A stretch of 64,000 nucleotides of DNA, from positions 124,001 through 188,000 of the forward strand of contig JAVVDW010000002.1 of NCBI GenBank assembly GCA_032251335.1. Reading direction: 5' to 3'. This stretch comes from UM-FILTER-40-17 sp032251335. Its GTDB lineage: Bacteria > Bacteroidota > Bacteroidia > Flavobacteriales > Flavobacteriaceae. Position 1 is the first letter of the stretch, and each line of letters opens with the position of its first letter. This document shows, in pieces, positions 31,644-40,342 of the stretch. The notes below the pieces were generated by a model that saw only the letters and a program-made list of their open reading frames with translations, had not been told where the DNA came from and searched no databases. The position numbers were made by a program, and so were the translations under genes.

Positions 31644-33332
31644 ATGTTTAAAAAACCTGAGAAAATATTGATGGTGTTTTTGTTGATGCTGTTGGTTGTC
31701 AACCTTTTTCAAGGTGCGTTTACAAACCTTCTATACGATGAAGCCTACTATTGGTATTTTGCACAAAACCTCGATTGGGGATATTTTGACCATCCGCCTA
31801 TGGTGGCCTTATGGATTTTTATTGGCAACTTGTTTTTTGATGGAACATTGGGTATTCGGCTGATAAGTTCTCTGAGCTTTGTCGTAACCTTTTGGTTGAT
31901 ATGGAAAATGATAGACCATCCCGATAAGAAACAATTTCAATGGCTTTTCATACTTATTGTCAGTGGGATGGCCTTGTTTAATACCTATGGCTTTTTTATG
32001 GTTCCCGATACGCCTTTGGTGTTCTTCGGTGCTCTGTTTTTGTATGCTTACAAACGCTTTTTAGAAGAGAATGCTTGGCGCTATGCATTGTTGTTGTCCG
32101 TATCTATGGCGGGTTTAATGTACAGCAAATACCACGGCGTGCTCCTCATCTTTTTTGTGTTGCTTTCACATTATAAAATTTTTCTCAACAAACGTTTTTT
32201 GATTGCTGCAACATTGGCACTTATTTTATATCTACCACATTTGTATTGGTTGTATGAAAACGATTTTGTGTCTGTTCAGTACCACCTGTTCGATAGAAAC
32301 CGGCACGGATACAGATCAAAAAATCATTGGAATTATTTGATAGATCAAATCGCTATTGGCGGATTGCTTTCTCCTTTTGTGTATTGGGCCGTTGTGAAAA
32401 TGAAAAGCAAAAACGTATTTGAAAAGGGTTTAAAATTTATCTTCTTCGGATTTTTCTTGTTTTTTCTTCTGTCAACTTTTCAAAAGAAATCTCAAGCGCA
32501 GTGGGTGATTATGAACGTTTTTCCACTTGTTATTTTCACCTTTCTATACGCTTTGGAGAAAAAAACATTTAGAAAGTATTTGATGATTTTCGGAACACTC
32601 AGTTTGGTGTTGATGACCTACATCAGATTTGCCCTAGTGTTTCCCAAAGTCTCCCCAATTGACCACGAGGTTCATTGGACCGCGTCTTGGCCAAAAGAGT
32701 TATACGAAAAATCCGGTGGAAAATCGGCCGTGTTCTACGATTCCTACAAAAACGCCGCACTCTATGCTTTCTATTCCGGATTGGATGCCTTTAGCCTAAA
32801 TTCCTTGTATTCTCGAGAAAATCAATACAGTATTGATGATTCTGAAGAAAAAGTTCAGGGAAAAGATGTGATGCTGGTTTATACTTTAGATTCATTACCC
32901 GCCGATTTCAGCATGTTGGCAAGGCGAAAGAAAAATAAAGATAAGTTTTTTCATGCCAGTCATTTTGATGATTTTGAATCGTTTCGGAAAGCCTATATCT
33001 CTTTACATTCGGAAAGCATCGGCCTCAAAAACAGTGATTTGACTTTTGAATTGGTCATTGGCAATCCATACAACAGAGACATTCATGTCCAACAGTCCGA
33101 TTTCACGGGGGTATTCTTCAATGAACGAAAACGAGTTTTGGAGGAATCAGGTCTAAATTTTTCCACAGATTTTCCACAAAAAATTCTTTTGAAAGCCGGT
33201 GAAAAACGGCGTATTGACGGAAACGTAACTTTTCAAAAACCAGGACATGCCGAAGCCAAGTTTTTGACGATAACATTTGCAGAAAAAGGATTTTTACCGG
33301 GCTATCAAGGCGAACCCATACCTATAAATTAA
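31644..33332 (+). CDS. GT39/GT83-like membrane glycosyltransferase
   Basis: Polytopic GT-C enzyme of the PMT/ArnT superfamily, 562 residues. The first periplasmic loop carries the diagnostic acidic motif LLYDEAYYWYFAQNLDWGYF (about 30-49) followed by DHPPMVALWI. About ten membrane helices run to residue 345, then a soluble periplasmic domain (about 350-562) with beta-rich segments. It should transfer a sugar from a polyprenyl-phosphate donor to lipid A, protein or glycan. Its stop shares one base with the next ATG. Acceptor unknown. Confidence 0.87.
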   Translation: MFKKPEKILMVFLLMLLVVNLFQGAFTNLLYDEAYYWYFAQNLDWGYFDHPPMVALWIFIGNLFFDGTLGIRLISSLSFVVTFWLIWKMIDHPDKKQFQWLFILIVSGMALFNTYGFFMVPDTPLVFFGALFLYAYKRFLEENAWRYALLLSVSMAGLMYSKYHGVLLIFFVLLSHYKIFLNKRFLIAATLALILYLPHLYWLYENDFVSVQYHLFDRNRHGYRSKNHWNYLIDQIAIGGLLSPFVYWAVVKMKSKNVFEKGLKFIFFGFFLFFLLSTFQKKSQAQWVIMNVFPLVIFTFLYALEKKTFRKYLMIFGTLSLVLMTYIRFALVFPKVSPIDHEVHWTASWPKELYEKSGGKSAVFYDSYKNAALYAFYSGLDAFSLNSLYSRENQYSIDDSEEKVQGKDVMLVYTLDSLPADFSMLARRKKNKDKFFHASHFDDFESFRKAYISLHSESIGLKNSDLTFELVIGNPYNRDIHVQQSDFTGVFFNERKRVLEESGLNFSTDFPQKILLKAGEKRRIDGNVTFQKPGHAEAKFLTITFAEKGFLPGYQGEPIPIN

Positions 33333-33985
33333 TGGATATGGAACGCATCATTTTAAATACGGATTGGGTTTTTTATGTGATGCTTTGCTGCATGGTCTTG
33401 ATTTCTTTTTCCAAATATTTTAACGAATCTAAGTTTTTTGACCTGCTCACCGTGCTGTCTTCCAAAAAGTTTTTTGTGACGGCCCACAGAGAAGACACCC
33501 TGATTATCAATCGATTTAATGTACTGCTATTTATAAACCAGCTACTTGTTTTTAGCCTTTTGGTTTACTTGCTGGGTTACACGGTTGTCAAAGCTGATGC
33601 AGAGACAGACTTTCTGTTGTTTATAAAGATTTTACTGGTTTTTGGACTTTTTATTTTTGTCAAATTCGGATTGGACACTCTTTTGGGATACATTTTCAAA
33701 ATTTCCCAATTTGTCATAGAATTTAACCTCGTAAAATTGACGTATCGCAACTTTTTGGGTTTGTTGCTGATTCCTTTTGTATTTTTTTTATATGTGAGCA
33801 TGCCACTTTCTTTGACAGATGCCATTATTATAGGTGCCATTATCATTACCATAAACGGATATGCTTTTTTTCGTGCTTTTTTTAATTTTAGAAAATTCGT
33901 TCAGCCGCATCTGTTTTATTTTATTTTATATCTTTGCGCCTTAGAAATTGCACCATACGCAATTCTAATTAAGTGGTTTTTTTAA
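33332..33985 (+). CDS. DUF4271 membrane protein
   Basis: Integral membrane protein, 217 residues with about six helices. Family-like features are the N-terminal segment DWVFYVMLCCMVLISFSKYF (about 8-27) and NRFNVLLFINQLLVFSLLVY. DUF4271 genes commonly sit directly before hemD in Bacteroidota, as here (31-nt gap). Function unknown. A start three codons later (MERII) is equally possible. Confidence 0.85.
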   Translation: MDMERIILNTDWVFYVMLCCMVLISFSKYFNESKFFDLLTVLSSKKFFVTAHREDTLIINRFNVLLFINQLLVFSLLVYLLGYTVVKADAETDFLLFIKILLVFGLFIFVKFGLDTLLGYIFKISQFVIEFNLVKLTYRNFLGLLLIPFVFFLYVSMPLSLTDAIIIGAIIITINGYAFFRAFFNFRKFVQPHLFYFILYLCALEIAPYAILIKWFF

Positions 33986-34016
33986 TGAGCAAAATATCCA
34001 AAAACTTACGAACTTT

Positions 34017-34766
34017 ATGAAAGTAAAAACCATTTTGGTTTCTCAACCGGACAACAAGAGCGAGAGTTTACCTTATCAGGAATTGCAGGAGAAACACAAA
34101 TTGACCATTGATTTTCGCTCATTCATTCATGTAGAAGGGCTTAGCGCTAAAGATGTTCGCAACCAAAAAGTTGATTTAAATAAATACACGGCTATTATTT
34201 TAACCAGTCGCAATTCCGTAGATCATTTTTTTAGAGTGGCTGAGGAAATGCGTTTTAAAGCGCCCGACACACTCAAATACTTCTGTCAGTCCGAGGCCGT
34301 TGCCTACTATCTTCAAAAATATGTAGTCTATCGAAAGCGAAAAATTTACATAGGCGAACGCTCGTTTAAAGATTTAATTCCACACTTTAAAAAATATAAA
34401 GAAGAAAAATTCCTACTGCCTTGTTCAGATTCTTTAAAGCCGGAAGTACCCGAAGTACTAGATGGACTGCAACTCAACTGGAAACAAGCGGTTTTTTATC
34501 AAACCAAAATGAGCGATCTTTCAGATTTGAGAGATGTGTACTATGACATGTTGGTTTTTTTCAGCCCAACAGGAATTCGTTCCCTTTACAAAAACTTTCC
34601 TGATTTTAAGCAAAACAACACCCGCATCGCCGTTTTTGGCAATTCTACACTCAAAGCTGCACAAGATGAAGGTTTAAGAGTTGATTTACAAGCACCCACA
34701 CCCGAAACGCCTTCTATGACGATGGCCTTGGATAAGTACATTACAGAAGTCAACAAAGGTAAATAG
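34017..34766 (+). CDS. hemD: Uroporphyrinogen-III synthase
   Basis: Cyclises hydroxymethylbilane to uroporphyrinogen III in haem/sirohaem synthesis; 249 residues. The HemD fold is recognisable from ILVSQPDNKSESLPYQELQE at the N-terminus, IILTSRNSVDHFFRV (about 60-74), FFSPTGIRSLYKNFP and IAVFGNSTLKAAQDEGL, ending with PTPETPSMTMALDKYI. HemD sequences are very divergent, but these segments together with the DUF4271 neighbour make the call solid. No other haem gene is nearby. Confidence 0.9.
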   Translation: MKVKTILVSQPDNKSESLPYQELQEKHKLTIDFRSFIHVEGLSAKDVRNQKVDLNKYTAIILTSRNSVDHFFRVAEEMRFKAPDTLKYFCQSEAVAYYLQKYVVYRKRKIYIGERSFKDLIPHFKKYKEEKFLLPCSDSLKPEVPEVLDGLQLNWKQAVFYQTKMSDLSDLRDVYYDMLVFFSPTGIRSLYKNFPDFKQNNTRIAVFGNSTLKAAQDEGLRVDLQAPTPETPSMTMALDKYITEVNKGK

Positions 34767-34777
34767 CCTGAATTTGG

Positions 34778-35155
34778 CTACTGTGGCGTGATCACTTGAC
34801 CTTTTATTTTCAAAGCCACAATAGGCGTGTCGGCGTTGCTGCTCACCGTGATGGTTTTGCGGATAGGACCCACTCTTTGAGTATCGTATTTTACCTCAAT
34901 GACCCCTGTTTTACCGGGCGCAATAGGCGCATCGGGCTTTTTGGGCACTGTGCAGCCACAACTGGAAAGTACTTCTGTAATAACCAAGGGTTGATTGCCG
35001 GTATTGGTAAACTCAAACACACGAACACCATCTGCACCTTTGGCAATATCGCCATAGTCGATCGTTTCGGTTTTAAACTTAATTTTTGCCTGTGCATAAA
35101 TTTCACCACTAAAACAGATAACGACCATTGCAAATATGTAGAGTACCTTTTTCAT
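34778..35155 (-). CDS. DUF1573 periplasmic protein
   Basis: Secreted Ig-like protein, 125 residues. Signal peptide MKKVLYIFAMVVICFSGEIYAQ (cut near AQA), then one beta-sandwich DUF1573/ASPM-SPD2-Hydin-type domain with EFTNTGNQPLVITEVLSSCG and CTVPKKPDAPIAPGKTG, including the characteristic CGC motif. Function unknown; often abundant envelope proteins in Bacteroidota. Convergent with hemD (11 nt) and divergent from valS. Confidence 0.9.
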   Translation of the reverse strand: MKKVLYIFAMVVICFSGEIYAQAKIKFKTETIDYGDIAKGADGVRVFEFTNTGNQPLVITEVLSSCGCTVPKKPDAPIAPGKTGVIEVKYDTQRVGPIRKTITVSSNADTPIVALKIKGQVITPQ

Positions 35156-35204
35156 AGTTTCACGATTTTAAACCCATAAGAACCATTCAAATCTACAAAT
35201 TAAT

Positions 35205-35235
35205 TTTAATATTGATTGGCTTATGAGTAATTTTG
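35205..35235 (+). promoter_or_regulatory. Putative valS promoter
   Basis: TTTA (35205-35208) and TAATTTTG (35228-35235) are 19 nt apart, matching the -33/-7 layout with a degenerate -33. The ATG at 35266 follows 30 nt later; the in-frame TTG at 35233 would fall inside the -7 box and is rejected. Confidence 0.55.
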
Positions 35236-35265
35236 CTTTTTGCTACTCAAAAATTGAACCAATCT

Positions 35266-37899
35266 ATGTCTGTTCCGAAAAAATATGCACCCCAAGCGGT
35301 TGAAAATAAATGGTATGAATACTGGATGTCTCATGGTTTTTTTCATTCAGAACCCGACTCAAGACCCGCTTACACTATCGTGATTCCACCACCCAACGTG
35401 ACCGGTGTCTTGCATATGGGGCATATGTTGAACAATACCATACAAGATGTGCTGATTCGGCGCGCTAGGTTAAAAGGTTTTAATGCCTGTTGGGTTCCCG
35501 GCACAGACCATGCTTCTATTGCTACAGAGGCCAAAGTAGTGGCCAAACTCAAAGCTGAAGGTATTTCCAAAAATGATTTATCACGCGATGCTTTTTTGGA
35601 ACACGCCTGGGAATGGACGCATAAACACGGCGGTATTATTCTGGAACAACTCAAAAAACTCGGCGCATCATGCGATTGGGATAGAACCAAATTCACTATG
35701 GACCCCGATATGTCGGCTTCTGTAATTAAAGTGTTTGTCGATTTATACCAAAAAGGACTTATTTACAGGGGTTTCCGAATGGTCAATTGGGATCCGGAAG
35801 CAAAAACCACCCTGTCTGACGAAGAAGTAATATACGAAGAGAAAGACGCCACACTCTACCATATCCAATATAAAATTGAAAATTCGGATGCGTATGTGAC
35901 CATTGCCACGACACGCCCCGAAACTATTTTTGGTGACACCGCCATATGTATCCACCCCGAAGACGAGCGCTACACGCATCTAAAAGGAAAAAAAGCCATC
36001 ATTCCCATAGCCGGCAAAAAAATACCCATCATTGAAGATGACTATGTTGACCGCGAATTTGGAACGGGTTGTTTGAAAGTGACACCGGCCCACGATCCAA
36101 ACGACAAGGAAATAGGCGATAGGCATCAGTTGGAGTTCGTCGATATTTTTAATGACGATGCCACTTTAAACCAAAACGGGCTACATTATGAAGGGATAGA
36201 CAGGTTTGATGCCAGAAAAAAAATTGTCCGAGAATTGGATGATTTAGGCCACCTGATCAAACAAGAAAATTTTAAAAACAAAGTAGGCACATCTGAGCGT
36301 ACAAAAGCAGTCATAGAACCCAAACTTTCGCACCAGTGGTTTTTAAAAATGGAAAATTTGGTGACGCCCGCTCTAAAAGCAGTTCTCGAAGACAAGAGCA
36401 TTCGTTTGTTTCCGGATAAATTTGAAAATACCTACCGCCATTGGCTCGAAAACATTAGGGATTGGAATATTTCCCGACAACTTTGGTGGGGCCAACAGAT
36501 TCCGGCTTTCTACTACGGCCAAAATCCCGACGATTTTGTGGTAGCATCCAACAAAGAGGAAGCCTTAAAACTGGCGCGTGAAAAATCGGGTAATGCAGCC
36601 TTGCAGGAAATAGATTTAACACAAGACGGGGATGTTTTGGATACATGGTTTTCTTCATGGCTCTGGCCCATGAGTGTTTTTAATGGCATTTTGGAGCCCG
36701 AAAATAAAGATTATCGATACTACTATCCAACCACCGATTTGGTTACAGGTCCGGATATTTTGTTTTTTTGGGTTGCCCGGATGATTTTTGCCGGATACGA
36801 ATTTGCCCACGAAAAACCCTTCACCAATGTATATCTCACCGGACTTGTGCGTGATAAGCAAAGAAGAAAAATGTCGAAATCCTTAGGAAATTCTCCCGAG
36901 CCGCTAGAACTCATTGAAAACTTTGGCGCAGACGGCGTTCGCGTAGGTTTGCTGCTGAGTGCCCCGGCAGGCAATGATCTGATGTTTGATGAAAATTTGT
37001 GCGAACAGGGCAGAAACTTCGCCAATAAAATTTGGAATGCCTTCCGCCTTATTCAAAGTTGGGAAACAGATGAAACGAAACCTGCACCCCAATACGCTAG
37101 TATAGCCCTTGAAGCCTATGAATCTGTTTTTCAAAAAACGCTGCAAGAGTTGGAAGATCAATTTTCTAAATACCGCATTTCAGATGCCTTAATGTCAACG
37201 TATAAGTTGGTGTGGGATGAGTTTTGTTCTTGGCTGCTCGAAATTGTGAAGCCGCCTTATGGCGAAAAAATAGATACCAAAACCAAGCAGGCTGTTTTGG
37301 AAGCTTTGGAAAACAATTTAAAATTGTTGCATCCTTTTATGCCGTTTATCACGGAAGAAATATGGCAATTTTTGGATGAAAGAACACCGGAAGAAGCTTT
37401 AATCGTTTCTTCGTGGCCGGATCCTAAAAGTTTTGACACCGATTTGATAGCCGGATATGAAAGGGCCAAAGAAATCATTTCGGGTATTCGCACCATTCGC
37501 AAAGACAAAAACATAGCCCATAAAGAGCCTTTAGCATTATGTGTTTTACAAGGTCATGAAACCGACAAAACTTTTTATTCGATTGTACAAAAACTGGCTA
37601 ATTTGGCTAGCATAACAGATACGGATAGCCCGCCGGAAACTGCTATCTCTTTCAGAGTTGGTGCTACGGAGTTTTTTGTGCCGCTTAGCACGGCTTTAAA
37701 TGTAGAAGAAGAAGTTTCTAAACTCACGGCTGAAAAAGATTATTTAGAAGGATTTTTGAAATCTGTTCGCGCCAAATTAGCAAACGAAAGATTTGTGAAC
37801 AATGCGCCGGAGCAAGTGGTCGCTTTGGAAAAACAAAAAGAACAAGATGCTTTGGCTAAGCTGGAAACGGTTTTGAAGAGTTTGAAAAATCTTGGTTAA
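35266..37899 (+). CDS. valS: Valine--tRNA ligase
   Basis: Class I aminoacyl-tRNA synthetase for tRNA-Val, 877 residues from the ATG at 35266. The HIGH motif is HMGH at 50-53 and the KMSKS motif lies at residues 535-539. The CP1 editing domain (about 190-340) contains TIATTRPETIFGDTA and DREFGTGCLKVTPAHDPND. The anticodon-binding helical domain and C-terminal coiled-coil arm (about 810-877) are complete. Normal full length, monocistronic, and convergent with the acyl-CoA-binding gene. Confidence 0.98.
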   Translation: MSVPKKYAPQAVENKWYEYWMSHGFFHSEPDSRPAYTIVIPPPNVTGVLHMGHMLNNTIQDVLIRRARLKGFNACWVPGTDHASIATEAKVVAKLKAEGISKNDLSRDAFLEHAWEWTHKHGGIILEQLKKLGASCDWDRTKFTMDPDMSASVIKVFVDLYQKGLIYRGFRMVNWDPEAKTTLSDEEVIYEEKDATLYHIQYKIENSDAYVTIATTRPETIFGDTAICIHPEDERYTHLKGKKAIIPIAGKKIPIIEDDYVDREFGTGCLKVTPAHDPNDKEIGDRHQLEFVDIFNDDATLNQNGLHYEGIDRFDARKKIVRELDDLGHLIKQENFKNKVGTSERTKAVIEPKLSHQWFLKMENLVTPALKAVLEDKSIRLFPDKFENTYRHWLENIRDWNISRQLWWGQQIPAFYYGQNPDDFVVASNKEEALKLAREKSGNAALQEIDLTQDGDVLDTWFSSWLWPMSVFNGILEPENKDYRYYYPTTDLVTGPDILFFWVARMIFAGYEFAHEKPFTNVYLTGLVRDKQRRKMSKSLGNSPEPLELIENFGADGVRVGLLLSAPAGNDLMFDENLCEQGRNFANKIWNAFRLIQSWETDETKPAPQYASIALEAYESVFQKTLQELEDQFSKYRISDALMSTYKLVWDEFCSWLLEIVKPPYGEKIDTKTKQAVLEALENNLKLLHPFMPFITEEIWQFLDERTPEEALIVSSWPDPKSFDTDLIAGYERAKEIISGIRTIRKDKNIAHKEPLALCVLQGHETDKTFYSIVQKLANLASITDTDSPPETAISFRVGATEFFVPLSTALNVEEEVSKLTAEKDYLEGFLKSVRAKLANERFVNNAPEQVVALEKQKEQDALAKLETVLKSLKNLG

Positions 37900-37923
37900 G
37901 CCCGAGGCAGATTCGTCAAGGCG

Positions 37924-38190
37924 TTAATCTGTGATATATTTGTTTACCAACTCTATATACTTCAATTTGGCTTCTGTTTGCGTGAGGTTCTGCACCTGAA
38001 AAAGCGCATTTATCTTGAAGGCATTTCGCAATTCGTTTTCTCCCGAAGGGTTGTGATAAGGCCTTCCTAAAGTGGCACGTTTGTAATAGGCATAAAAATG
38101 CAGCATCAAATCGGGGGGCAATTTGATTTTGGTTTTACTGGCCCTTTCAAAAGCCGCATCAAAAACTTTATCTAATTCTTGCTCTGTCAT
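37924..38190 (-). CDS. Acyl-CoA-binding protein
   Basis: Four-helix ACBP-fold protein, 88 residues, binds long-chain acyl-CoA in the cytosol. Signature: LDKVFDAAFERAS, KLPPDLMLHFYAYYKRATLG (about 22-41) with the ligand-contacting Tyr and Lys residues. The usual DxxGKAKW segment is altered to ENELRNAFKINALF, a divergence typical of bacterial forms. It overlaps psd by 4 nt, so it is the last gene of the phospholipid operon and may supply or buffer acyl chains. Confidence 0.88.
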   Translation of the reverse strand: MTEQELDKVFDAAFERASKTKIKLPPDLMLHFYAYYKRATLGRPYHNPSGENELRNAFKINALFQVQNLTQTEAKLKYIELVNKYITD

Positions 38191-38837
38191 TTTTCTGCCA
38201 ATACGGAGATACCTCCTTTTACTTTCTGGTTAAGCGTCACTTTTATTTTAGCATCTAAAGGTAAAAAAACATCTACTCTCGAACCAAATTTTATAAATCC
38301 AAAATCCGAAGCCTGTTTGGCTACGGCATCAACCTTTGCATAATTGACAATTCTTCTGGCTAAAGCGCCTGCAATTTGCCTAAACAAAACATTTCCCCAA
38401 ACCGGATTGTCCACAACCACAGTGGTGCGTTCGTTTTCTTCACTAGATTTGGGATGCCAAGCGACTAAAAATTTACCCGGATGGTATTTGCTAAAAACAA
38501 CCTTACCGCCTACCGGATATCGCGTAGCGTGTACGTTGATAGGCGACATGAAAACGGAAACTTGGATGCGCTTCTCGTTAAAAAATTCATGTTCACTCAC
38601 TTCTTCAATGACCACAACTTTACCATCTACAGGTGAAAGCACTTTTTGGTCCGAAAGATGAAAGTCTCTTTTGGGGTTTCTAAAAAACTGTAAAACAGCA
38701 ATCAAAATGAAAGTTGCAAGTGCGTAGATGATGTATGACAACCAAGTCAATTCAACCAAACTCGAAGCTACCCACGCCAAAGCTGCAGAAATGATTATCG
38801 TAATAAAAATGATGGTATAACCTTCTTTATGAAACAT
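38187..38837 (-). CDS. psd: Phosphatidylserine decarboxylase
   Basis: Pyruvoyl enzyme that makes phosphatidylethanolamine from phosphatidylserine at the inner membrane; 216 residues, the short (archaeal-type/Psd-B-like) class. One or two N-terminal helices (about 8-45), then KVLSPVDGKVVVIEE, FMSPINVHATRYPVGGKV, and the self-cleavage site FGSR (Gly-Ser, near residue 187). The Ser becomes the pyruvoyl group of the small subunit. Start overlaps cdsA by 11 nt. Confidence 0.95.
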   Translation of the reverse strand: MFHKEGYTIIFITIIISAALAWVASSLVELTWLSYIIYALATFILIAVLQFFRNPKRDFHLSDQKVLSPVDGKVVVIEEVSEHEFFNEKRIQVSVFMSPINVHATRYPVGGKVVFSKYHPGKFLVAWHPKSSEENERTTVVVDNPVWGNVLFRQIAGALARRIVNYAKVDAVAKQASDFGFIKFGSRVDVFLPLDAKIKVTLNQKVKGGISVLAEK

Positions 38838-39630
38838 AATTCGAAATTAGTAAAAAGATAAGAATAAATGGTGAAACTAGGACGATACTATCCAAACGGT
38901 CGTAAATGCCGCCGTGCCCCGGCATGAGGTTTCCACTGTCTTTAACGCCGGTTTGTCTTTTGTATTTGGATTGAATTAAATCGCCTAAGGTGCCGAGTGT
39001 GGCAACCATCAGGCTGATGACTATCCACTCAAATAAGCTGAGGTCATCGTTGTATAAACCCATGATATAGCCCGTAAATAGACAAAACACTGCACCACCG
39101 ACTGTGCCTTCTAAAGTCTTTTTAGGCGATACTTTCTCAAAAAGTTTTCGCTTGCCAAAATTGACCCCAACCAAATAGGCAAAAGAATCGTTTATCCAAA
39201 CCAACAAAAAGATATTAATGACAATCCAGGGTTTGTATTCGTTATGAATATTGGCAATAAAAAGCAAGTAAATCAAAGAAGTTGAGATGTAGAAAGTGCA
39301 ATAGAGAAAATTTTGGATGCGTCCTTCCGGAATGTTTTTCTTGCCAAAGAGGTTGAAAAGCAGAAAGATGTCTATCAGTGCTGACAGACCCAAAATTGGA
39401 TAGAGAATCCACACCGTGATGGCACCTTCTTTGAGGGCATAAAACAAAAGAAAAAGAATAATAAAAGGTGTGAAGTTTTTTCTTTTTAACAATCGGTTGT
39501 ACTCTATGAGCAAAATAATGCTGAGGCCAAACAGCAACAGATAGAAAAAGTCTTCTGAATAATAAGCAGAAAGTACCAATATGGCACTGTACAAAAATCC
39601 GGAAACACTTCGCTTCAGTAAATCGTTCAT
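38827..39630 (-). CDS. cdsA: Phosphatidate cytidylyltransferase
   Basis: Integral membrane CDP-diacylglycerol synthase, 267 residues, about eight helices. The CTP_transf_1 signature near the C-terminus is intact: QSKYKRQTGVKDSGNLMPGH followed by GGIYDRLDS (about 225-253), and the mid-protein WINDSFAYLVGVNFGKRKLF is typical. It supplies CDP-DAG for phosphatidylserine and phosphatidylglycerol synthesis, matching the adjacent psd. It starts 3 nt after the LUD gene. Confidence 0.96.
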   Translation of the reverse strand: MNDLLKRSVSGFLYSAILVLSAYYSEDFFYLLLFGLSIILLIEYNRLLKRKNFTPFIILFLLFYALKEGAITVWILYPILGLSALIDIFLLFNLFGKKNIPEGRIQNFLYCTFYISTSLIYLLFIANIHNEYKPWIVINIFLLVWINDSFAYLVGVNFGKRKLFEKVSPKKTLEGTVGGAVFCLFTGYIMGLYNDDLSLFEWIVISLMVATLGTLGDLIQSKYKRQTGVKDSGNLMPGHGGIYDRLDSIVLVSPFILIFLLISNYVS

Positions 39631-39633
39631 TTT

Positions 39634-40239
39634 TTAGAGATCTTCAAGCAGCAGCAAATATAAGTTTTTTGTACTACTACCGTAAGAGAGAAAATCATCT
39701 TCATGTTTCCTTTGAAAATGCTTTATGGTGTTGATATTTGTAGGTATTTTTTTTCCGTAGTTAATTTTAATGCCACGCAGGCTTTCGCCTATGTTGTTGG
39801 TGATTTGACTCGTGGTGGCAAATACTACTATGTTTTCTGAAAGTTCGTTGAGCTTTCTCTCGTTAATTTGTCTGGAACAAAACATGACAGAGCCATCATC
39901 AGCCACCAAATATTCACAGGTCGTAAAGAGGAAATCGGCTTCGTGGCTGTCTGTGGTTTCAAACTTAAAATCTTTGAATTTTTTTTGAAGTTCCGGATTG
40001 AAACATTGAATATTGTCTTTTTTCCAAGCGTTTTCTTCCAAAATATCAGACAAATTTCGAATCACTTCGTTTAAGTTTTCGCAATACAAAAACTTGCCGC
40101 CGTTGTCTTTGAATCGCGTCATAAAACGCTCATCAAGCGGGAGTTTTTGTTCCGGCATAAAAGGACTCAACTCTTTGTCTTTTTGATTTTTATCTTTCGA
40201 TTTGTTCGATATACCAAAGAGCTTAGTTAGTATGTTCAT
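39634..40239 (-). CDS. LUD-domain protein (LutC/YkgG family)
   Basis: Cytosolic protein, 201 residues, from the ATG at 40239; an in-frame ATG at 40299 would put coding over the upstream terminator and is rejected. LUD-domain features: FLYCENLNEVIRNLSDIL, ADFLFTTCEYLVADDGSVMF (about 104-123) and VFATTSQITNNIGESL. Related LutC proteins take part in lactate use with Fe-S partners, none of which is here. The position before cdsA is, from memory, conserved in Flavobacteriia, so the role may be different. Confidence 0.87.
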   Translation of the reverse strand: MNILTKLFGISNKSKDKNQKDKELSPFMPEQKLPLDERFMTRFKDNGGKFLYCENLNEVIRNLSDILEENAWKKDNIQCFNPELQKKFKDFKFETTDSHEADFLFTTCEYLVADDGSVMFCSRQINERKLNELSENIVVFATTSQITNNIGESLRGIKINYGKKIPTNINTIKHFQRKHEDDFLSYGSSTKNLYLLLLEDL

Positions 40240-40280
40240 GCACCTTTTGAGTTGAAATATCTGGGTTTCACCAAAAGTAT

Positions 40281-40322
40281 AAAAAACTTCGCCCAACACA
40301 AAACGTTGGGCAAAGCTTTTTT
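40281..40322 (-). terminator. Terminator after ftsH (bidirectional form)
   Basis: GCCCAAC (40291-40297) and GTTGGGC (40305-40311) form a seven-pair stem around ACAAAAC, with AAG/CTT extension and T-runs on both strands. It lies 21 nt after the ftsH stop and separates ftsH from the LUD-cdsA-psd operon. Confidence 0.87.
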
Positions 40323-40342
40323 ATGATATATTAAATGGAGAC

